Shown: positions 31,847-40,870, numbered from the stretch's first letter. The stretch is DNA of 43,044 nt from Treponema sp. (GCA_016294035.1 JAEDCT010000020.1:1-43044); one strand, 5' to 3'. Numbers and translations are program-made. The notes: generated by a model not told the origin, from the letters alone.

Positions 31847-33327
31847 TATATTCAGAAACAATAGAAACAAAAACTGGCCAAAAAATACCACTTTATTCAA
31901 ATGGCCATCCAGCCCACTCCAAGTACAATCCTTCAAATGAAAAACTGAATCTGCCGGAAGGTTTCACGGGTTGCGTTATTTGTGCAGGAATCGCAGGATC
32001 TTTTCACATAGCAGGCATTATTGACAGACCAGAAATAACGCGAATCATTGCAGTGGAAGCAGATGAACAAAGCCTGGATTTTGCAAAAAGCCTGGAATCA
32101 ACAAAAAAAATAGCATCAATCAGCAAAATTGTAATGTGCTCAACAAATACCCTGTTCCAGACAATAAAGCAAAACTATCTGCCAGCCCTTCACGGAAACA
32201 TGTGCTTTACTTCACTTTTTTCATGGGAAAAGGAAAATCCTGAATTAACAAAAAATATACAGGACATAACAAGAAATGCTCTTCAGGAAGTTTCAAGGGA
32301 CTATTCTGTCCAGGCTCATTTTGGTTTACTGTGGCAGAGAAATATTTTCCTGAACTTAAGGCAACTTTCAACTCGTGAAACGCAACCAGGAAATTCTTTT
32401 GACACGAAACTTACGGCAGCAGTTGTTGCGGCAGGTCCTACCCTTGATAAAGGCATTGAAAGGATTTCCCGGAACCGTGGCAAATATTTCATAATATCAA
32501 CTGACACAGCATACCAGACCCTCATAAAAAACAAGATATATTGTGATGCAGTCATTTCCGTTGACAGTCAAAGAGTTTCAAGCGAGCACTTCTTCGGATG
32601 TCCTGATTCAAAAAATGGCAGAACCCACTTTGTGTTTGATATTGCGTCGAATCCACTTGCCGTTAAAAGTGTTTTGGAAAAAGGACACGAAATTGAATTC
32701 GTAAAAAGCCATCATCCTCTTTGTGAACTGGCGCTGGGAAACAGTCCCTTGAAAACACTTTCCTCAGGCGGCGGAACCGTCACAATTGCATGTTGTGACT
32801 GGGGTCGTCTTTCAGGATTTTGCTCAATAGAATTATTTGGAGCAGACTTTTCATATTCCGAGGGCAAACCCTATGCCAGCGGAACATACCTGGACAACAA
32901 ATTCAACAGCAACTCTTCAAGAACAGATAGTTCAGAAAAAACCTTTGCAGGACTTATGTTCAGGACAGAACTTATTTCAAAGGGAAACAATGTGTATTCA
33001 ACCCAGATTCTTGATTACTACAGAAAAACCCTTGAACAATGGCAGAATGAACATTCATATGAAAGAAAAGGACAAATTCTCACATCAAAGATCACTCTTC
33101 AAAACGACAAAACTCCTGCCTTTGAATTTGACTTTGATGGATTTGTTTCTAACTGGATTCAAATGGGAAACCTGATTGATGATGACGAAGAAAGCGAAGA
33201 TTCAATCAAAATAAAAACAGCACTTCTTCCTTACATCGCCTGGTTAAAAAAGAACTCAAAAAAACAATTATCACTGAAAGAATATTTCAAACTTGCATTC
33301 AATTCTTCTCTACGTTATACTAAATAA
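31843..33327 (+). CDS. DUF115 / MptE-like (Maf-type) protein 2
   Basis: 494 residues, paralogous in layout to the preceding gene. The core is AAGPTLDKGIERISRN, then KYFIISTDTAYQTL, then KIYCDAVISVDSQ, and later SSGGGTVTIACCDWGRL and ELFGADFSY. Here the GPT/SL loop is intact, so this copy looks the more conventional of the two. No signal peptide. The ATGA overlap with gene 1 means coupled translation and probably a hetero-oligomer or successive steps. Established: DUF115/Maf proteins act in flagellin glycosylation in several flagellates. Inference: this pair modifies periplasmic flagella or an envelope glycan here, possibly with the sugar made by the neuB product 9 kb away. Confidence 0.82.
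   Translation: MIYSETIETKTGQKIPLYSNGHPAHSKYNPSNEKLNLPEGFTGCVICAGIAGSFHIAGIIDRPEITRIIAVEADEQSLDFAKSLESTKKIASISKIVMCSTNTLFQTIKQNYLPALHGNMCFTSLFSWEKENPELTKNIQDITRNALQEVSRDYSVQAHFGLLWQRNIFLNLRQLSTRETQPGNSFDTKLTAAVVAAGPTLDKGIERISRNRGKYFIISTDTAYQTLIKNKIYCDAVISVDSQRVSSEHFFGCPDSKNGRTHFVFDIASNPLAVKSVLEKGHEIEFVKSHHPLCELALGNSPLKTLSSGGGTVTIACCDWGRLSGFCSIELFGADFSYSEGKPYASGTYLDNKFNSNSSRTDSSEKTFAGLMFRTELISKGNNVYSTQILDYYRKTLEQWQNEHSYERKGQILTSKITLQNDKTPAFEFDFDGFVSNWIQMGNLIDDDEESEDSIKIKTALLPYIAWLKKNSKKQLSLKEYFKLAFNSSLRYTK
33293..33321 (+). promoter_or_regulatory. internal promoter before the degenerate-GGDEF gene
   Basis: TTGCAT (33293-33298), 17 bp, TATACT (33316-33321), then 8 nt to the ATG at 33330. It lies inside the last codons of DUF115 gene 2. 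No ribosome site is visible, so this gene may also be read from a leaderless message. Confidence 0.5.
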
Positions 33328-33329
33328 TT

Positions 33330-34655
33330 ATGAAGGTTAAAAAGAGTTCAATATTTGTTATTTCAATTTACGGAATATACATTCTTTCAGTTTTAATATA
33401 CATTTTTTCCCTTATCGGTGAATACAGAATCGGATCAAAAAAAGCTGAAATAAGATTCAACAGAATATCAAGGGATCTTACTTCCATTTCCAGGACATAC
33501 ACACCGGGAACAGAGGATTTCTACAACGAATTTCTTAAAAGCCTCGGAAACATTGGCGACATAGCAGGAATCCAGCTTAAATACGGAAACGAGCTTATCC
33601 TGTCATATCCAAAGACACTGGAAGAACTTCAGAAAATCAACAACTCTCTGGTAACAAATAAAACAACAACATTAAACACAGACAAAGGCATACAGATGAC
33701 AGTTACGGCATCCATTTATTTACTCAAGCCTTCGTCTGTATTCTACAAGAGCAGAACAGCATTTGTGATAATTCTTCTGGCAACACTGGCAGTATCAGCA
33801 TACCTGATTTTCTTCATCAAGCATGACTTTTATTATCCAGAAGAAAATGAAGAAAAAGAAGATGAATATCCTGATGTTGAGTCATACGAAATTGAAGGCT
33901 CTGATGAACGCTCTGAACAGGAAGAAGACGCCCAAGAAGAAGAAAAAGAAGACGTACTCGCATTCCTGAACGAAGATTCTGAAAAAACTGCTGAAGAACC
34001 TGTTGAGAAAGACGCATCAGAATCAACTGAAAAAGACAATGAGCCAAAAGGACTTTTTGATCCTGAAACCGGATTTGGTTGGGAAGAATACCTTATCACA
34101 AGGCTTGACAGCGAACTTATACGAAGCGCATCAAGTGACCAGGATATTTCTCTTTTCATAATCAAGATTCCAAATATCGACTGGAAATCTGCATGCGGAA
34201 AAGAAATCAGCAAGCTTATCATAGACACAGTAAAATTCAAGGATTTGGTTTTTAATTTCAGTGACGATGGTGCAGCAGCAATTTTCCAGAGCAAGAACAC
34301 TGATCAGGCCCTGGTAACAGCAGAAGAACTTCACACGGGAATCATCTCAATTCTTTCATCAAATAACCTGGTTCCCAGAGCTGCAATCGGTATTTCAAGC
34401 CGATCACTAAGACTTATTTCTGGAGCACGCCTTGCAAATGAGGCAGAACAGGCACTTGCCCATGCACGTGATGATGAAGACTCACCAATAGTTGCATTCA
34501 GGGTAAATCCAGATAAATACAGAAACTTCCTTGCACACTCACAGGAAAAGGAAGCAGTTCCGGGAAAAAATACCGAAGAACAAGTTGAAGAAGAACAGGC
34601 TTCTGAAAGCATCAGTGAAGAAGAAGAAAAAACAGATGAGGATGATCTCATCTAA
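33330..34655 (+). CDS. two-TM protein with a degenerate GGDEF domain
   Basis: 441 residues. TM1 (8-29) and TM2 (143-163) frame a small periplasmic domain; an acidic linker (170-240) leads to a cytoplasmic GGDEF-like fold that starts LFDPETGFGWEEYL (242-255). The catalytic signature is lost: where [GS]GDEF is expected the sequence reads FSDDGAAAIFQ (310-320). Later family segments remain, AAIGISSRSL and ALAHARDDEDSPIVAFR. The protein cannot be a diguanylate cyclase by itself; it may be a c-di-GMP receptor or a structural sensor. A Glu-rich tail ends DEDDLI. It lies 2 nt after DUF115 gene 2, and the acidic linker recalls the big acidic protein. Confidence 0.82.
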   Translation: MKVKKSSIFVISIYGIYILSVLIYIFSLIGEYRIGSKKAEIRFNRISRDLTSISRTYTPGTEDFYNEFLKSLGNIGDIAGIQLKYGNELILSYPKTLEELQKINNSLVTNKTTTLNTDKGIQMTVTASIYLLKPSSVFYKSRTAFVIILLATLAVSAYLIFFIKHDFYYPEENEEKEDEYPDVESYEIEGSDERSEQEEDAQEEEKEDVLAFLNEDSEKTAEEPVEKDASESTEKDNEPKGLFDPETGFGWEEYLITRLDSELIRSASSDQDISLFIIKIPNIDWKSACGKEISKLIIDTVKFKDLVFNFSDDGAAAIFQSKNTDQALVTAEELHTGIISILSSNNLVPRAAIGISSRSLRLISGARLANEAEQALAHARDDEDSPIVAFRVNPDKYRNFLAHSQEKEAVPGKNTEEQVEEEQASESISEEEEKTDEDDLI

Positions 34656-34660
34656 AAAAT

Positions 34661-34696
34661 AAACATCCGTATTTTTTTAATATGGATGTTTTTTTT
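34661..34696 (+). terminator. intrinsic terminator of the acidic/DUF115/GGDEF block
   Basis: AAACATCCGTAT (34661-34672) pairs with ATATGGATGTTT (34680-34691), one G-U pair, followed by eight T residues. It lies between two convergent genes. Confidence 0.88.
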
Positions 34697-34706
34697 ATAA
34701 CATGTC

Positions 34707-35318
34707 CTACTTTTTATTTTCTATTGATGCAGAAGATTTTTCCTCACTCTCCTCTTCAATTTTGATTTTTTCTTTCAAAGTCTTAAGGTTTTCAGATTTA
34801 GGAAAATTCTTTTCAAAACTTTTCAGTTCCTCAACAGCTTCTTTTTCCTTTTTTTCTGCCCAAAGAACAAGAATTAGATTTTTTGCCAGGCGCTCATCCT
34901 TCGGGTATTTTTCTTTAAGATCCCGATATGAACTTTCTGCCTTAGAAAGATTTCCTCTCATGGCTTCAATATATACCAGCGAAGACTGAAGGCTAAGGTT
35001 TTCAGGATCCTTTTCAAGGAGTTTCTCAAAATAAGGAACTGCCTTGTTCCAGTCTTTCTGCCTGACAAGACACATCCCAATCTCATACTCACAGGAATTC
35101 TTCAGTGAATCATTTAACATTGCCATTTCATAATATTCGACAGCTTTTTTGTAATTCTTGGCATCTCTATAACTGGAAGCAATTGCAAAGTATTCAGAAG
35201 AAATATTGTGCTTCAAAACATCATCTTCACCAGGAACCACAGCATTCTGAGAAATACTCAGGCAGGAAGTCAACAGAAACAAAAATAATAGGAAAAAAAC
35301 CTCAATTCTTTTTGTCAT
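34707..35318 (-). CDS. TPR-repeat lipoprotein
   Basis: 203 residues. The signal and lipobox LLTSC place Cys at about residue 19. Three to four tetratricopeptide repeats follow, e.g. YFAIASSYRDAKNYKKAVEY, EIGMCLVRQKDWNKAVPYFE and YIEAMRGNLSKAESSYRDL, ending in a Lys/Glu-rich tail. It is an outer- or inner-membrane-anchored scaffold; BamD-like or outer-membrane assembly roles are possible but unproven. ATG 35318 with AAGGA 9 nt upstream is preferred to a TTG one codon earlier. Only 4 nt separate it from the upstream lipoprotein gene, so the two are cotranscribed. Confidence 0.82.
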   Translation of the reverse strand: MTKRIEVFFLLFLFLLTSCLSISQNAVVPGEDDVLKHNISSEYFAIASSYRDAKNYKKAVEYYEMAMLNDSLKNSCEYEIGMCLVRQKDWNKAVPYFEKLLEKDPENLSLQSSLVYIEAMRGNLSKAESSYRDLKEKYPKDERLAKNLILVLWAEKKEKEAVEELKSFEKNFPKSENLKTLKEKIKIEEESEEKSSASIENKK

Positions 35319-35322
35319 CAAA

Positions 35323-36261
35323 CTATTCCTTTACCTCTATAACCTCGTCACCAACAACTACATATTTTTTTCCTGTAATAGGATCACGAAGGAAAAGATC
35401 TTCAACCTGATTTTTTGAAAGTTCAATTCCTGACACTTCAAGAGTATAATCATCAATGACAACAACATTTCCACCAGCCATGCCAAAGGAAAGTGAAATA
35501 AGTGATTTTAATGCAGAAACAAGTTTCTTTTCCCTGACACGAACACGCAAAGTCATGTTGTATGTCTCAATATTCTTTCCATTCTTGCTGATTGTACCAG
35601 CATAGATCATCTTTCCATATACGGCTTCAGTTGCAATATTGATTGGAGCACCAATAAATGCTCTCAAATACTGACCGGGCCTTGTAATGAAAAACAAAAT
35701 ATCATTTGAATCCTGGCTTACCCATTCATTGTACTCTGTGGAATCAAGTTCCTTTCGCTCATCAAATGCACAAGCAAGACGTGTCACATTCTTTGAAGCA
35801 CAAAGCACCTTTGGAGAAAGAAGACTTATCTGAATTTTGCTCTTTGAATTTTCGAAAATCTTATATGTTGAGTTCTTTCCATTAAGCTCATGGTCTGTCC
35901 AGCCATTACTTTTTTTCAAGAGAGCATTAAATGGACCACGGGGAATATTTTTAGTGGAAGAAGAAATTTCAAGACGAGACCTGTCTTTTACAGTTCCTAT
36001 TCCAATATAAACGTTATTTACCTTATCACACAAGGCTGCAGCATCTTTTGGAGAAAGACCTTCAACCTGAGATCGAATCAAATCAGCAGTTAAAGACAAA
36101 TGTGACTGAACCGGAACATTTACATAGATGCTTGAATCATTGCTAAGCAATGCAAGAGGATTGACTTCAGGAACCTTTTCTTCAACCTGAGCACTTTTAC
36201 AGGATGCAGCAACAAGAAGCAAAACACACAATGGCACAAAAGCTAATTTCATCTTTTTCAT
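35323..36261 (-). CDS. lipoprotein, function unknown
   Basis: 312 residues. Signal MKKMKLAFVPL and lipobox VAASC; Cys about residue 21. The mature protein shows beta-rich segments and repeating Val/Ile patterns. The C-terminus GKKYVVVGDEVIEVKE has a small SHS2-like or transglutaminase-like look, not enough to assign a family. GGAGAG lies 6 nt before the ATG. First in a two-gene unit with the TPR lipoprotein; the terminator of ileS lies upstream. Confidence 0.75.
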   Translation of the reverse strand: MKKMKLAFVPLCVLLLVAASCKSAQVEEKVPEVNPLALLSNDSSIYVNVPVQSHLSLTADLIRSQVEGLSPKDAAALCDKVNNVYIGIGTVKDRSRLEISSSTKNIPRGPFNALLKKSNGWTDHELNGKNSTYKIFENSKSKIQISLLSPKVLCASKNVTRLACAFDERKELDSTEYNEWVSQDSNDILFFITRPGQYLRAFIGAPINIATEAVYGKMIYAGTISKNGKNIETYNMTLRVRVREKKLVSALKSLISLSFGMAGGNVVVIDDYTLEVSGIELSKNQVEDLFLRDPITGKKYVVVGDEVIEVKE

Positions 36262-36284
36262 GGGAATCTCTCCAACATAATTTT

Positions 36285-36320
36285 TTCAAAAAAAATTGCG
36301 AGCCATAAAAAGCCCGCAAT
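36285..36320 (-). terminator. intrinsic terminator of ileS
   Basis: On the minus strand ATTGCGGGC (36312-36320) pairs with GCTCGCAAT (36295-36303), one G-U pair, 8-nt loop, followed by eight T residues. Confidence 0.85.
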
Positions 36321-36337
36321 CACAACTATTCCAGATC

Positions 36338-39300
36338 TTATGCCTTTTCAATGACAAAAGACCACTTTGCATCATCACAATCAACAACTGTTCCATTTAC
36401 TGAATCAGACCATTGTGAAGAAGAAGCAAGAGTTTCTCCTGTAATAAAATCTTTGAACATTTCAAAAGCAGCCTTAAGTGAAGAATCACCACCTACAGTA
36501 AGATTGATTCTGTCTGTGATTTCAAATCCGCTTTCCTTTCTGAGGTTCTGGATTCCGCGAACCAAGTCACGGGCATAACCTTCTTTCTTAAGCTCGTCAG
36601 TAATCTTTGTATCAAGTCCAACTGTAAGGGTTCCTTCGTTGATAACCTTAAGGTCTTCTTTTTCTCTGCGTTCGATCATGAGATTTTCTTCAGTAAGTTC
36701 AACATCAGTTCCAGCAACATTTATAACAAGTTTTGATCCATTGAGCATTGAAGCAATCTGGTCTCCTGTAAGCTTTGTGATTTCTGCAGCAGCCAGTTTC
36801 ATGTTTCCGCCAAGAAGTTTTCCAAGAACGCGGAAATTTGCCTTTGCTGAGTATTCAACAAGCTCATCTTCCTTCTCATGGAAAATTACTTCCTTTACGT
36901 TAAGTTCTTCTGCAATCGTGTCGCGCATGCTGTCAAGAACCTTCTTTTCTTCTGCATTGCGTGTAACGAGTGCTACGCTTGCAAGAGGCTGACGGTTCTT
37001 GAGGTTGAATGTGTTGCGGAGTGAACGACCCATAGAAACGGCCTTCTGAACTGAAGCCATCTGGAATTCAAGTTCTTCATCGCGGAACTTTTCGTTGTAA
37101 ACAGGGTAATCACAAAGATGAACAGATTCCTTGTCTTCTGAAGTCTTAAGATTCTGCCACATTTCTTCTGTGATGAAAGGAACAAATGGAGCTGCAACAA
37201 GAGCAAATGTCTTGAGGGCACTGTAAAGAACTCCATAAGCTTCAAGCTTGTCACTGTCACTTCCAGACTTCCAGAAACGGCGGCGGTTGCGGCGAATGTA
37301 CCAGTTATTGATTGAGTCAATGAATGAAAGCATTGGATCGATGGCAGCACTCAAGTCATAGTCATCAAGGGCTGCTGTAACATCCTTAACCATTTTCTGT
37401 GCAACTGAGAGAATCCAGCGGTCAAGAAGATTGTCCGGAAGCTTAGTATCAAATTCATGGCCAGTACAAGTTACATTATCAATGTTAGCGTACTGTACGA
37501 AGAATGAATATGAATTCCATAATGGAAGTATGATTGACTTGATTACTTCACGAACACCGTCATCGCTGTATTTAAGGTCATCTGCCTTTACGACTGCAGA
37601 ATGCATGAGGAACAATCGCAGAGCATCGGCACCGAACATGTTGATGGCTTCAACCGGGTCTGTATAGTTCTTGAGGGACTTGGACATTTTGCGTCCGTCT
37701 GAAGCAAGAACAAGACCGTTTACGATACAGTTCTGGAATGCAGGCTTGTCAAAGAGATGGCTTGCAAGAATTGTAAGTGTATAGAACCATCCGCGTGTCT
37801 GATCAAGACCTTCCGAGATAAAGTTTGCAGGGAAATGGCTTTCAAAGAATTCCTTGTTTTCAAAGGGATAGTGCTGCTGTCCGTAAGGCATTGAACCTGA
37901 TTCAAACCAGCAGTCGAAAACTTCAGGAATGCGCTTCATTGTGCCCTTGTTACATTTTGGACACTTGAAAGTAATCTTGTCTACGAACTGCTTGTGAAGG
38001 TCTTCCGGATATGTTCCAGAAAGATCCTTGAGTTCCTGACGGCTTCCAACACATACCCGGTTGTTACACTCAGGATCATCACACTTCCAGATTGGGATCG
38101 GGTTACCCCAGTAACGGTTGCGGCTTACTGCCCAGTCACGGCTGCCTGCAAGCCACTTACCGAAGCGGCCTTCCTTGATGTGTCCAGGCTGCCACTTAAT
38201 CTGGCTGTTTGCCTTTAGGAGGGCTTCGTGATGATCTGCAACCTTTACGAACCATGAACCGATTCCGCGGTAGATAAGAGGGGAACCACATCTCCAGCAG
38301 TGTGGGTACTGGTGATTTACAGTCTCGCGCTTAACAAGCTTGCCTTCCTTCTTGAGGCGATCCATGATGTCTTTGTCTGCGTCTTTAACGAAGATTCCCT
38401 GATAATCAGTAACTTCCTTTGTAAACTTACATTCTGCATCCAATGGCTGGACATTTGGAACGCCACTGCCTGCGAACACCTTGTTGTCTTCTTCACCGAA
38501 TGCCGGTGCAATATGAACAATACCTGTACCGTCTTCCGTAGAAACATAGTCTGCGTTGAACATGCGGAAAGCACCTGCCGAGCAAGGCTGACCGGACTTT
38601 TCTGCACACACCTTTGGATCTGCAAGATCTGCAAAGTAAGGGAACAAAGGTTCGTAAGTTGCACCTACGAATTCACTACCCTTGTGAGTCCAAAGGATTT
38701 CGTAGTCAGCTTCATTCTTGAAGTAGGCACTGATGCGGGCCTTTGCGAAAATGTAATTTGTTCCGTCTGCCTTGTCCTTGAGCTTGACATATTCAACATC
38801 TGGTCCCATACAGAGTCCAAGGTTTGAAGGCAATGTCCAAGGAGTTGTTGTCCATGCAATGAAATATGTGTTTTCAAGATCACTGTCACCGATGGCAGCA
38901 GGCAAAGAGTTTACCTTGAATCTGATTGTAACTGCAGGGTCCTGCTTGTCCTTGTACCCCTGTGCAAGTTCGTGAGAAGAAAGAACTGTCGAACAGCGTG
39001 GACAATACGGGAGAATGTACTGACCTTCATAGATGAGACCTTTGTCCCAAAGTGACTTTGCAACCCACCAGATTGATTCCATGAAGTCTGGATTCATTGT
39101 CTTGTAATCGCGGTCAAAGTCAACCCAGCGTCCCATGCGTGTGATTGTCTTGCGCCATTCAGCTGTATATTTAAGAACAGAATCGCGGCACTTTTCATTG
39201 AACTTATCGATTCCGTATTCTTCGATTTCATGCTTAGAATTGATTCCAAGTTCCTTTTCAATGAGGTTTTCTACAGGAAGACCGTGGCAGTCCCAACCAA

Positions 39301-39547
39301 AACGGCGGTCAACCTTCTTGCCCTTCATTGTCTGATAGCGTGGAATGATGTCTTTGATTGTTGATGGGATGAAATGTCCGAAGTGTGGAAGTCCAGTTGC
39401 AAATGGTGGGCCGTCATAAAAAACGTATTCCTCACATCCTTCTCTCTGATCAAGTGACTTCTTGAATGTGTTGTTCTGTTCCCAGAACCTTAAAACTTCT
39501 TCTTCCTGCTTAGGAAAATCGGCTTTTGGATCAACACTCTTGTACAT
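36338..39547 (-). CDS. ileS: isoleucyl-tRNA synthetase, eukaryote-like type
   Basis: 1069 residues. Class-I signature HFGH (55-58, in GLPHFGHF) and KMSKS (about 619, in DGRKMSKSLKNY). RRFGWDCHGLPVE after the first signature, and the overall length, are those of the eukaryotic/archaeal-like clade 2 IleRS, which spirochaetes are known to have and which tends to resist mupirocin; bacterial clade 1 has a different stretch there. An editing CP1 domain lies between, with PTTTPWTLPSN appearing as TTTPWTLPSNLGL. No stop or gap; codon bias is strong. The ATG has only GGGA nearby, behind a leader of about 125 nt. Confidence 0.97.
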   Translation of the reverse strand: MYKSVDPKADFPKQEEEVLRFWEQNNTFKKSLDQREGCEEYVFYDGPPFATGLPHFGHFIPSTIKDIIPRYQTMKGKKVDRRFGWDCHGLPVENLIEKELGINSKHEIEEYGIDKFNEKCRDSVLKYTAEWRKTITRMGRWVDFDRDYKTMNPDFMESIWWVAKSLWDKGLIYEGQYILPYCPRCSTVLSSHELAQGYKDKQDPAVTIRFKVNSLPAAIGDSDLENTYFIAWTTTPWTLPSNLGLCMGPDVEYVKLKDKADGTNYIFAKARISAYFKNEADYEILWTHKGSEFVGATYEPLFPYFADLADPKVCAEKSGQPCSAGAFRMFNADYVSTEDGTGIVHIAPAFGEEDNKVFAGSGVPNVQPLDAECKFTKEVTDYQGIFVKDADKDIMDRLKKEGKLVKRETVNHQYPHCWRCGSPLIYRGIGSWFVKVADHHEALLKANSQIKWQPGHIKEGRFGKWLAGSRDWAVSRNRYWGNPIPIWKCDDPECNNRVCVGSRQELKDLSGTYPEDLHKQFVDKITFKCPKCNKGTMKRIPEVFDCWFESGSMPYGQQHYPFENKEFFESHFPANFISEGLDQTRGWFYTLTILASHLFDKPAFQNCIVNGLVLASDGRKMSKSLKNYTDPVEAINMFGADALRLFLMHSAVVKADDLKYSDDGVREVIKSIILPLWNSYSFFVQYANIDNVTCTGHEFDTKLPDNLLDRWILSVAQKMVKDVTAALDDYDLSAAIDPMLSFIDSINNWYIRRNRRRFWKSGSDSDKLEAYGVLYSALKTFALVAAPFVPFITEEMWQNLKTSEDKESVHLCDYPVYNEKFRDEELEFQMASVQKAVSMGRSLRNTFNLKNRQPLASVALVTRNAEEKKVLDSMRDTIAEELNVKEVIFHEKEDELVEYSAKANFRVLGKLLGGNMKLAAAEITKLTGDQIASMLNGSKLVINVAGTDVELTEENLMIERREKEDLKVINEGTLTVGLDTKITDELKKEGYARDLVRGIQNLRKESGFEITDRINLTVGGDSSLKAAFEMFKDFITGETLASSSQWSDSVNGTVVDCDDAKWSFVIEKA

Positions 39548-39679
39548 AATCCCGCGAAAAAACTTAAATCCTGCGTGGAAAAAAGCTTTTTCTTCCTCCT
39601 CATATCTTCATAATATAAATGGAATTTCCTTAAGTAATAGAACTTCCTTACCATAAATTTATAACAAATTTAATGCCGA

Positions 39680-39708
39680 ATTATAGCAAAAATTTTAACT
39701 TATTTAAA
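39680..39708 (-). promoter_or_regulatory. ileS promoter and 125-nt leader
   Basis: On the minus strand TTTAAA (39703-39708), 17 bp, then TGC and TATAAT (39680-39685, perfect and extended). The leader holds GGAGG followed at once by the near-palindrome GGAAGAAAAAGC/TTTTTTCC (39577-39596), about 30 nt before the ATG. No T-box-like sequence was found. Confidence 0.65.
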
Positions 39709-39762
39709 GTCTTTAAATAGTAAGTAAACTTATCGAACAGAGAAATAATAGAAAATACAAAA

Positions 39763-39791
39763 TTGAATTTTAACTGATTTTGCAATAAAAT
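39763..39791 (+). promoter_or_regulatory. promoter of the glycosyltransferase gene, abutting the ATG
   Basis: TTGAAT (39763-39768), 17 bp, TAAAAT (39786-39791), then 8 nt to the ATG at 39800. No Shine-Dalgarno sequence; start within one or two bases of the ATG. Confidence 0.68.
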
Positions 39792-39799
39792 CTCTAGTC

Positions 39800-40681
39800 A
39801 TGAAAACATGGGCACTAGTTACTCTATTTTTTCCGACTCAAGAACAGCTTCACAACGTAGAACTGTTATGTACACAATGCGACAAAGTGATTCTGTGTGA
39901 CAACTCCCCGGAAAAAGACAATCATGCCCAATTTGAAAACCTAAGCCCAGAAAAAGTGACATACATAGCAAACAAAAAAAATCTGGGATTATCCAGGGCA
40001 TTCAATCAGGAACTAAAAAATCCAAACCATGATTTTTCAGACGATGACTTCATTGTTTTTTTCGACCAGGATTCCACAGTAGACGAAAAACACATAAAAT
40101 CCCTCCAGGATATATTCCTTGAGCTTGAAGAAAAAAACGAGAACCCTGGAGCCGTTGTGCCAGTAACAGAAAAAGGGGCCAGGCTTGTAAATTCGCAAAC
40201 TCTGAATCCTAAGCCACTTCCGGTAAAAAACTGCTACAGCGTCCTTCACTGCATAACTTCATCAATGCTGACACGATATTCAATCTTAAGGAAAATTGGT
40301 TTCTGGAACGAAAATTTCTTTTTGGATCAGGCTGACCATGAGATTTCCTTCAGAATAATTAAATTCGGATACAAAATAGCACAATCAGAAGACATTTACC
40401 TGAAACACAAAATCGGAAACGGAATCATGCACACTCACATTCTTCATCACATAGAAACATTTGCCGTAAATGCACCAATCAGGGACTATTACATAATCCG
40501 AGACGGACTCAAACTACTGAGATTAAACTACACGCCAAATTCCTTCAAAAAATATCTGAGAAAAATGATATACCATGAACCTGTTGACCATATTATATAT
40601 CTTCCAAAAAAAATTAAACGCATTTACTACATTTTGCGAGGGCATATTGACTTTCTTGCAAACAAAAGTACTGAAATTTAA
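39800..40681 (+). CDS. family-2 glycosyltransferase (rhamnosyltransferase-like)
   Basis: 293 residues, GT-A fold. VTLFFPTQEQLHNVELL at the start, NKKNLGLSRAFNQ for nucleotide-sugar binding, and the DxD-type metal motif in VFFDQDSTVD (about 91-100) are as in rhamnosyltransferases of the RfbF type. ILRKIGFWNENFFLDQADHEISFR is the acceptor-side motif with the catalytic Asp. No TM helix. The donor sugar cannot be read from sequence. It is divergent from ileS and single; together with the neuB product and the DUF115 pair it suggests a surface or flagellar glycan. Confidence 0.88.
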   Translation: MKTWALVTLFFPTQEQLHNVELLCTQCDKVILCDNSPEKDNHAQFENLSPEKVTYIANKKNLGLSRAFNQELKNPNHDFSDDDFIVFFDQDSTVDEKHIKSLQDIFLELEEKNENPGAVVPVTEKGARLVNSQTLNPKPLPVKNCYSVLHCITSSMLTRYSILRKIGFWNENFFLDQADHEISFRIIKFGYKIAQSEDIYLKHKIGNGIMHTHILHHIETFAVNAPIRDYYIIRDGLKLLRLNYTPNSFKKYLRKMIYHEPVDHIIYLPKKIKRIYYILRGHIDFLANKSTEI

Positions 40682-40776
40682 ATTGCAAGAAAATCATTAA
40701 CATCAATGCTAAATTCCAGTTTCAAATTTAGTTTCACAATATTATGCAATTTTAGAATAATAAGGGATAATGAAAA

Positions 40777-40860
40777 TGCAGGGGAAATCTTGTTCGGGGG
40801 AGATCTTTTTCGAACAACTTGTACAAACCTAAAACCATCCCCTGCACCTTTCTTTTTCTT
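40777..40860 (+). ncRNA. candidate small structured RNA between glycosyltransferase and neuB
   Basis: An outer stem TGCAGGGGA (40777-40785) / TCCCCTGCA (40838-40846) is perfect over 9 bp and encloses an inner stem TTGTTCG (40790-40796) / CGAACAA (40811-40817) plus the palindrome TTGTACAA (40819-40826). A -10 box GATAAT (40766-40771) ends 5 nt before the outer stem, so the predicted 5' end coincides with the base of the stem; the -35 is weak (TATGCA). A pyrimidine tract CTTTCTTTTTCTTT follows the outer stem. I do not recognise the RNA; it is not SRP, 6S or a normal tRNA. It could alternatively be only the terminator of the glycosyltransferase gene. Confidence 0.5.
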
Positions 40861-40870
40861 TGCCCTTGAG

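Noticed and set aside
39548..39799. T-box riboswitch upstream of ileS
   Set aside because: No T-box consensus, specifier loop or terminator/antiterminator pair is visible.
40778..40848. tRNA-like layout: GCAGGGG/CCCCTGC plus ACC and a TTCGAAC word
   Set aside because: The TTCGAAC word is mid-molecule in another stem, no anticodon arm or T arm of normal size can be drawn, and spacing does not fit any tRNA class.
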